Shown here piece by piece: positions 58,140 to 64,000 of a stretch of DNA of 64,000 nt (the stretch's first letter is position 1; each line of letters begins with the position of its first letter). Below the pieces are notes generated by a model that searched no databases, was not told the DNA's origin, and worked only from the letters and a program-made list of their open reading frames with translations. The position numbers were made by a program, and so were the translations under genes. Source of the DNA: Delphinus delphis. Its lineage: Eukaryota; Chordata; Mammalia; Artiodactyla; Delphinidae. Where the stretch lies: contig NC_082697.1 in assembly GCF_949987515.2 (NCBI RefSeq), forward strand, positions 85,992,554 through 86,056,553, in the 5' to 3' direction.

Positions 58140-59902
58140 GTAAAAGAAGAAATCTCAGGAGAAATTTTTAAATATTTTGAACCAAGTAAAAATGAAAAGA
58201 CTTATCAATTTGTGGGGTGCAGCAAAAGCAGTGCTTAGAGGGAAATTTGTAGCATTGAATGCTTATAGTAGAAAAGTATCTAAAATCAATTATCTAAGTT
58301 TTCACCTTAGAAAATTAGAAAAAGAACAGCAAATTAAGTCCAAAGTGAACAGAAGAAAGATTTAAAACAAAGAATTAAATAGATGAAATCGCAAACAGGG
58401 AATCAGTAGAGAAAATCAACAAAACAAAAAGCTGTTTTTTGAAAAGATCAATAAAATCGATCATCCTCTAATCAAGCCATCTAAGAAAAAAAGAAAACAT
58501 ATAAGTTACTGATACCAGAAATCAGAGAGGACATCATTACAGATCCCATGGTAATTGAAACGATATTAAAGGAATATTATGAACAACTCTGTGCCCATAA
58601 ATTTGATAACCTAATGAAGTGAACCAATTCCTTGGAAGTCACAATCAGCCAAAACTCACACAAGAAGAAGTAGATGCTCTGAATAGGCCTTTATCTATAA
58701 AAGAAATTGAATCAATAATTAATTACCTTCCTAAACCAAAAGCACCAGGCCCAGGTGAGTCCACTGGTGAATTCTACCAAATATTTAAAGAAGAAGTTAT
58801 ACCAATTCTCTGCAGTCTCTTTCAGAGGACAGAAGCAGAGGGAATAGTTCCTAACTCATTCTATGAAGCTAGTACTACCCTAATACCAAAATCAGACAAA
58901 GACATTCCCAGAAAAGAGAACTGGAGAACAGTCTCTCTCATGAACATGATGCAAAATTCTCAACAATGTTAGCAAATCAAATTCAAAAATGTATAAAAAG
59001 AATTATACACTATGACCAGGTGGGCTTTATACCAGGTACATAAGGCTGGTTCCACATTCAAAAGTCAGTGATTTGAATTCATCAAATCATCACATCACAT
59101 CAACAGAGTAAAAAAGAAAAATCACATGATTATATCAATAGATACAGAAAACTCATGTGACAAAATTCAGCACCCATTCGGGATAAAAACTCTCAAACTA
59201 GGAATAGTGGGAAACTTTCTCAACTCAGTAAAGATGATCTACAAAAAACCTACAGCTAATAACGTCATGCTTATTGGTGAGAAACTCAAAGCTTTCCCAT
59301 TAAGATCATGTACAAGGTAACAGTGGCCCCTCTCACCACTTCTTTTCTACATCATATTGGAAATCCATGCTAACGCAGTAAGGCAAGAAAAGGAAGTAAA
59401 AGGTATACAGATTGAGAAGGAGGACATAAAACTGTTTGCAGAAAACGTGATCATCTATATAGAAAATCCAAAAGAATTGACAGAGAACTCACAGAACTAA
59501 TAAACAATGATAGCATGGTTGCAGGATGCCAGGTTAATTTCCAAAATTCAATTGTTCTCCTATATACCGATAATGAACAAGTGGAATTTTAAATTTAAAA
59601 TACAATATCATGTACATTAGTGCCCCCCAGCCAAATGAAGTACTTCGGCATAAACCTAATAACAAAATATGTACAAGGTCTACATGATGAAAGCTACAAA
59701 ACTCTGATGAACAAAATCAAAGAACTAAATGGAGAGATATTCCATGTTTCATGGATAGGAAGACTTGATATTGTCAAGATGTCACTTCTTCCCAACATCT
59801 ATAGATTCAGTGTAATCCCAATCAAAATCCCAGTACATTATTTCATAGATATCGACAAACTGATTCTCATGTTTATATGGAGAGGCAGGGACTCAGAATA
59901 GC
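58140..59902 (+). pseudogene. L1 ORF2 reverse transcriptase remnant in segment B
   Basis: Open pieces: 58619-58972 (QEEVDALNRPLSIKEIESI..., KPKAPGPGESTGEFYQIFKEE, TLIPKSDKD) and 59126-59320 ([18 protein letters not shown]). 59620-59901 carries the fingers/thumb-side part (FHVSWIGRLDIVKMSLLPN). The catalytic FADD box reads FAEN at 59435-59446, so both metal-binding aspartates are replaced. Confidence 0.8.
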
Positions 59903-60170
59903 CAATACAATATTGAAGGAGAAGAACAAATTTGGAAGAGTGATGCTACCTAACTTTAAGGTATGTCCCAGTGGTTGCCTGGAGACAGGAAAGGACTGCA
60001 GGAGAGAGGAAGGGACATGTGGGAACTTTTGAGGGTGATGGATTCATGTTCATTACCTTGAATGTAGTGATGATCCCCCAGGTGTATGCATATGTCAAAA
60101 GTTAATAAACTGTACACTTTGAATATGTGTAGTTCCTTGTATGTCAATTATACCTCAGTTATGCTCTTTT

Positions 60171-60464
60171 TTAAAAAAATAATTTTCTTAATTCACTGGA
60201 TCAGGTTTTAAATGGATTCTTTTCCTGGTGCCATATGAAAGTAACTCATTGAAAGGCAGCTTCTTTGAATGTCACTGTCTTTTTTTTTTTTTTTTTTAAA
60301 CATGTACTCAGTTCTCCAATACCTGGGATGTGACTTGATGATGGGGAGGGGAAGGAAAAGACTGCCTTTCTTAAAGAGTTCCCAGAACAAAGCAATCTGG
60401 GTGCTACCCTAAATCCCAACTGATAATACTTTGTAATGTATAGCCTATGTGCCATAATACTTTC
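60171..60464. other. Intron sequence, nothing recognised
   Basis: T/A-rich, with a T-run at about 60281-60297. No repeat family or gene recognised. Confidence 0.45.
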
Positions 60465-60481
60465 CAAAATCTGAAATTTCT

Positions 60482-63205
60482 TTTTTTTAATTTATTTTAT
60501 TGAAGTATAATTGATTTACAATGTTGTGTTAACTTCTGCTGTACAGCAAAGTGATTCAGTTATACATATATATACATTCTTTTTCATGTTATCATCCATT
60601 ATGGTTTATCATGGGATATTGAATCTAGTTCCCTGTGCTCTACAGTAGGACCTTGTTGTTTATCCATTCTATGTATTATAGTTTGCATCTACTAATCCCA
60701 AACTCCCAATCCACCCTTCCCCCACACCCCTTCCCCTTGACAACCACAAGTCTGTTCTCTATGTCTGTTTTCTTTTTCGTAGATAAGTTCATTTGTGTCA
60801 TATTTCAGATTCGACATATAAATGATATCATATGGTATTTGTCTTTCTCTTTCTGACTTCACTTTAGTGTGATAATCTCTAGGTCCATCCATGTTGCTGC
60901 AAATGGCATCATTTCATTCTTTTTTATGGCTTAGTAGTATTCCATTGTATATATGTACCAAATCTTCCTTATCCATTTATCTGTTGTTGGATGTTTAGGT
61001 TTTTTCCATTTCTTGGCTGTTATGAATAGTGCTTTATGAACATAGAGGTGCATGTATGTTTCTGAATTATAGTTTTGTCTAGATATATGCCTAGGAGTGG
61101 GATTGCTGGATCATATGGCAACTCTAGTTTTCTGAAGAACCTCTATATTGTTTTCCATAGTGGCTGCACCAATTTACATTCCCACCAACAGTGTAGAAGG
61201 GTTCCCTTTTCTGCACACCCTCTCCAGCATTTGTTATTTGTAGTCTTTTTAATGATGGCCATTCTGACCAGTGTGAGGTAGTACCTCGTTGTAGTTTTGA
61301 TTTGCTTTTCTCTAATAATTAGCGATATTGAGCATCTTTTCATGTGTCTGTTGGCCATCTGTATGTCTTCTTTGGAGAAATGTCCAAGTCTTCTGCCCAT
61401 TTTTTGATTGGGTTTTTTTTTGTTGTTGTTATTGAGTTGTATGAGCTGTTTGTATATTTTGGAAATTAAGCCCTTGTTCTCTTCATTTGCAAATATTTTC
61501 TTGTAGGTTGTCATTTTGTTTATGGTTTCCGTTGCTGTACAAAAGCTTGTAAGTTTGATTAGATCCCGTTTATTTTTGCTTTTATTTCTATTGCCTTGGG
61601 AGACTGACCTAAGAAAACATTGTACGATTTATGTCAGAGAATGTTTTGTCTATGTTCTTCTCTTCTAGGAGTTTTATGGTGTCATGTCTTATATTTAAGG
61701 CTTTAAGCCATTTTTAGTTTATTTTTGTGTATGGTGTGAGGGTGTGTTCTAACTTTATTGATTTCCACGCAGCTGTACAACTTTCCCAACACCACTTGCT
61801 GAAGAGACTGTCTTTTCTCCATTGTATATTCTTGCTTCTTTTGTTGACGATTAATTGACTGTAGGTGTGTGGGTTTACTTCTGGGAGCTCTGTTCTGTTC
61901 CATTGATCTATATGTCTGTTTTTGTGCCAATACCACACTGTTTTGATTACTGTAGCGTTGTAGTATTCTCTGAAGTCTGAGAGGGTTATGCCTCCTGCTT
62001 TGTTCTTTTACCTCAGGATTGCTTTGGCAATTCTCGGTCTTTTATGGTTCCTTATAAATTTTTGGATTATTTGTTCTACTTTTGTAAAAAAATGTCATGT
62101 GTAATTTGATAGGGATTGGATTAAATCTGTAGATTGCTTTGGGTAGCGTGGCCATTTTAACAATGTTCATTCTTCCAATCCAAGAGTGTGGGATATCTCC
62201 ATTTCTTTGAATCATCTTCAGTTTCCTTTATTAATGTTTTGTAGTTCTCGGCATGTAAGTCACCTCCTTGGTCAGGTTTATCCCTAAGTATTTTATTTTT
62301 TGATGTGATTGTAAAAGGGATTGTTTCCTTGCATTCCCATTCTGATATTTCATTGTTAGTGTAAAGAAATGCAACCGATCTCTGTATGTTAATCTTGTAT
62401 TCTGCTACCTTGCTGAATTCACCTATCAGTTCTAGTAGCTTTTGTGTGGAGTCTTTAGGGTTTTCTATATATAGTATCATGTCACCAGCATATAATGACA
62501 GTTTTACCTCTTCCCTTCCAATTTGGATATCTTTTATTTCTTTTTCTTGTCTGATTGCTGTGGCTAGGACTTCCAGGACTGTGTTGAATAGAAGTGATGA
62601 TAGTGAGCATCCTCGTCATGTTCCAGATTTCAGCAGGAAGACTTTCATCTTTTCACCATTGAATATTATATTGTCTGTGTGTTTGTCATAAATAGCTTTT
62701 ATTATGTTGAGATATGTTCTGTCTATACACACTTTGGGAAGAGTTTTTATCAATAATGGATGTTGAGTTTTATCAAATGCTTTTCTACATCTATTGATGA
62801 TCATGTGGTTTTTGTCTTTTCTTTTGTTGATGTGGTGTGTCACATTGATTGAATCATCCTTGTGACCCTGGGATGAATCCAACTTGGTTGTGGTGTATGA
62901 TCTTTTTTATGTGTTGTTGGATTCAGTTTGCTAATGTTTTGTTGAGAATTTTTGTATCTATATTCATCAAAGATATTGGCCTGTAATTTTCTTTTTTAGT
63001 AGTGTCTTTGTCAGGTTTTGGTATCAGGGTGATGGTGGCTTCAGAGAATGTCTTTGGAAGTGTTCCTTCCTCTTCAGTCTTTTGAAAGAGTTTGAGAAGG
63101 ATCAATATAAGTTCTTCTTTGTATGTTTGGTAGAATTCGCCTGTGAAGCCACAGGACGTCCTAGGACTTTTTTGTTTGTAGGGAGTTTTTTTTTTCAATT
63201 ACAGA
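60482..63205 (-). mobile_element. 5'-truncated L1, 2.7 kb, with perfect target duplication
   Basis: A perfect 17-bp duplication caaaatctgaaatttct lies at 60465-60481 and 63206-63222. Its 3' end (T-run, aatttattttattgaag) is on the left and its truncated 5' end, inside ORF2 just upstream of the RT, on the right. The long duplication suggests a fairly recent insertion. Confidence 0.95.
61143..63198 (-). pseudogene. L1 ORF2 (RT and C-terminus) remnant
   Basis: Minus-strand open pieces: 62923-63198 ([37 protein letters not shown]), 62616-62882, 62157-62480 ([18 protein letters not shown]) and 61143-61514 ([33 protein letters not shown]). The catalytic box, expected YADD, reads YAGD (62481-62492). 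One catalytic aspartate is lost in addition to frameshifts. Confidence 0.85.
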
Positions 63206-63394
63206 CAAAATCTGAAATTTCTGAATTCCAAAATACATTTATCTAGTCCTAAGGGTTTCAAGGAAAGGGATTGTAATACAAATGAAGTGAAGAATAAAAA
63301 ATTAAAATTTGAAATAAGCCAGTCAAGAGATAACTCTAACTCCTAAAAAGACCGGGAGATACTTGTTCTCATGTGTGTGAGAAACTTACATAAA

Positions 63395-63811
63395 GAGTAT
63401 TCATGTCATCATTGTTCACAATAGCAAAACACTGGCAATACCCTAAGTGGCTGTTGATAGGCTCAGCTAAGTTTTTGTACATGTATTCAGTGGAATGCTG
63501 TATAGCAATTTCTTTTTAATTTGGACACTTATAATACATAGGTTAACTCAAAATGGATCAAAGAACTAAACCTAAGACCTAGAACTAGAAACACTTAAAA
63601 GAAAACTGGTGGAGAAGCTTCATGACATTGGACTTGGCAATGATTTCTTGAATAGAACCCTGAAAGCACTGGCAACAAAAGCAAGAATAGACAAATGGAA
63701 CTACGTCAAACTTTTGTGCATCAAAGGGACACAGTCAACAGAATGAAAAGGCAGCCTGTGGAATGGGAGAAAATACTTGCAAATCATATAGCTGATAAAA
63801 GGTTAATATCT

Positions 63812-63859
<48 letters not shown>

Positions 63860-64000
63860 CTCTACGACTCAACAGCAAAAAAACAGCCCCTATTTTTAAA
63901 TGAACAAAGGATTTGAATAGATATTTCTGCAAAGATGATAAACAGAAATGGTCAACAACATATGAAAAGATGCTCAACCTCAGTAATCATCAGTGAAATG
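63395..64000 (+). mobile_element. Old L1M ORF2 C-terminal region, running off the window
   Basis: Sense order: aactcaaaatggatcaaag, ggcaatgatttcttgaatag, caacaaaagcaagaatagac, aatgggagaaaatacttgcaaatcatatagctgataaaagg, atgaaaagatgctcaacctc. The piece before 63535 (attcatgtcatcattgttcacaatagcaaaacactgg) belongs further 3' in an L1, so two fragments may be joined here. Confidence 0.75.
63811..63856. repeat. (AT)n microsatellite inside L1
   Basis: About 22 AT units expanded from an aatatctaaaatatat site in the L1. Confidence 0.95.

Larger units (their letters stand above)
57641..60170 (+). mobile_element. L1 segment B: ORF2 N-terminal to RT region plus 3' UTR, internally deleted
   Basis: Starts upstream of the endonuclease-RT linker (acaaatgtgacagatgttaatcc) and runs through the RT to agagtgatgctacctaactttaag (about 59960). 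It then jumps to 3' UTR-like sequence (agtggttgcctggagacagg ... tcaattatacctcagttatg). The ORF2 C-terminal region is missing. It hosts a long-form SINE at 57762-58111. Confidence 0.8.
37147..64000 (+). other. GNA12: GNA12 intron following the exon (5' part)
   Basis: The next exon should begin with residues GESVKYF... after EFQL. I did not find that coding sequence, so this intron is at least 26.8 kb. It is rich in L1 fragments and is assigned as intron by inference from the exon's strand. Confidence 0.75.

Noticed and set aside
60482..63205. Active L1
   Set aside because: 5' truncated, frameshifted, and the RT box reads YAGD.
1..64000. A previously undescribed gene system or defence locus
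   Set aside because: Apart from one GNA12 exon, recognisable protein-like sequence is L1, plus one decayed L2 frame. The rest is repeats or non-coding intron by inspection. Weak conserved non-coding elements cannot be excluded without alignment.

Overview
This is mammalian nuclear DNA, almost entirely intron and interspersed repeat. Twelve tRNA-derived SINEs of the CHR type (sense-strand heads with a TGGCGCAGTGG-like A box and a GGTTCGNNCC-like B box) lie beside many L1, L2, MIR, MaLR and hAT remnants. Young CHR SINEs, with no BovB LINE or pig PRE-1 noticed, point to a whale or dolphin (Cetacea; CHR SINEs are known from whales and hippos). The species cannot be fixed by eye.

The only protein-coding exon I can support is 36931-37146 on the + strand. 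It encodes 72 residues that I recognise as an internal exon of GNA12 (G-protein alpha-12 subunit), with a good acceptor (...tttcctag) and donor (gtgagt), both phase 0. The P-loop exon that should precede it and the switch/GTPase exons that should follow are not in the window. So 1-36930 reads as the 3' part of intron 1 (at least 36.9 kb) and 37147-64000 as the 5' part of the next intron (at least 26.8 kb).

Layout. 1-3 kb: non-repetitive intron with microsatellites. 3-7.8 kb: nested L1/SINE complexes. 7.8-25 kb: mostly ancient L2, MIR, L1M and hAT remnants plus two long SINEs. 25.7-31.4 kb: a nearly complete but broken + strand L1 with a 15-bp target-site duplication and three SINEs inside it. 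33-35.2 kb: an old antisense L1. 35.5-37.9 kb: the GNA12 exon in low-repeat sequence. 37.9-39.2 kb: antisense L1M. 39.7-46 kb: SINEs, L2 and GC-rich intron. 46.3-52.2 kb: a mosaic of old L1 pieces. 53.6-54.0 kb: a solo MaLR LTR. 56-60.2 kb: two + strand L1 segments in permuted order, each carrying a SINE. 60.5-63.2 kb: a 5'-truncated antisense L1 with a 17-bp target-site duplication. 63.4 kb to the end: another L1 with an (AT)n run.

I see no prokaryotic-type system, CRISPR array, functional tRNA/rRNA gene or intact transposon. The most informative signals are the order of retroposon nesting, the shared orientation of SINEs with their host L1s, damaged catalytic motifs in the L1 ORF2 remnants, and the permuted L1 pair. 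Family assignments come from reading and memory, not from a repeat-library search. Boundaries without a stated target-site duplication are approximate, often to within tens of bases.
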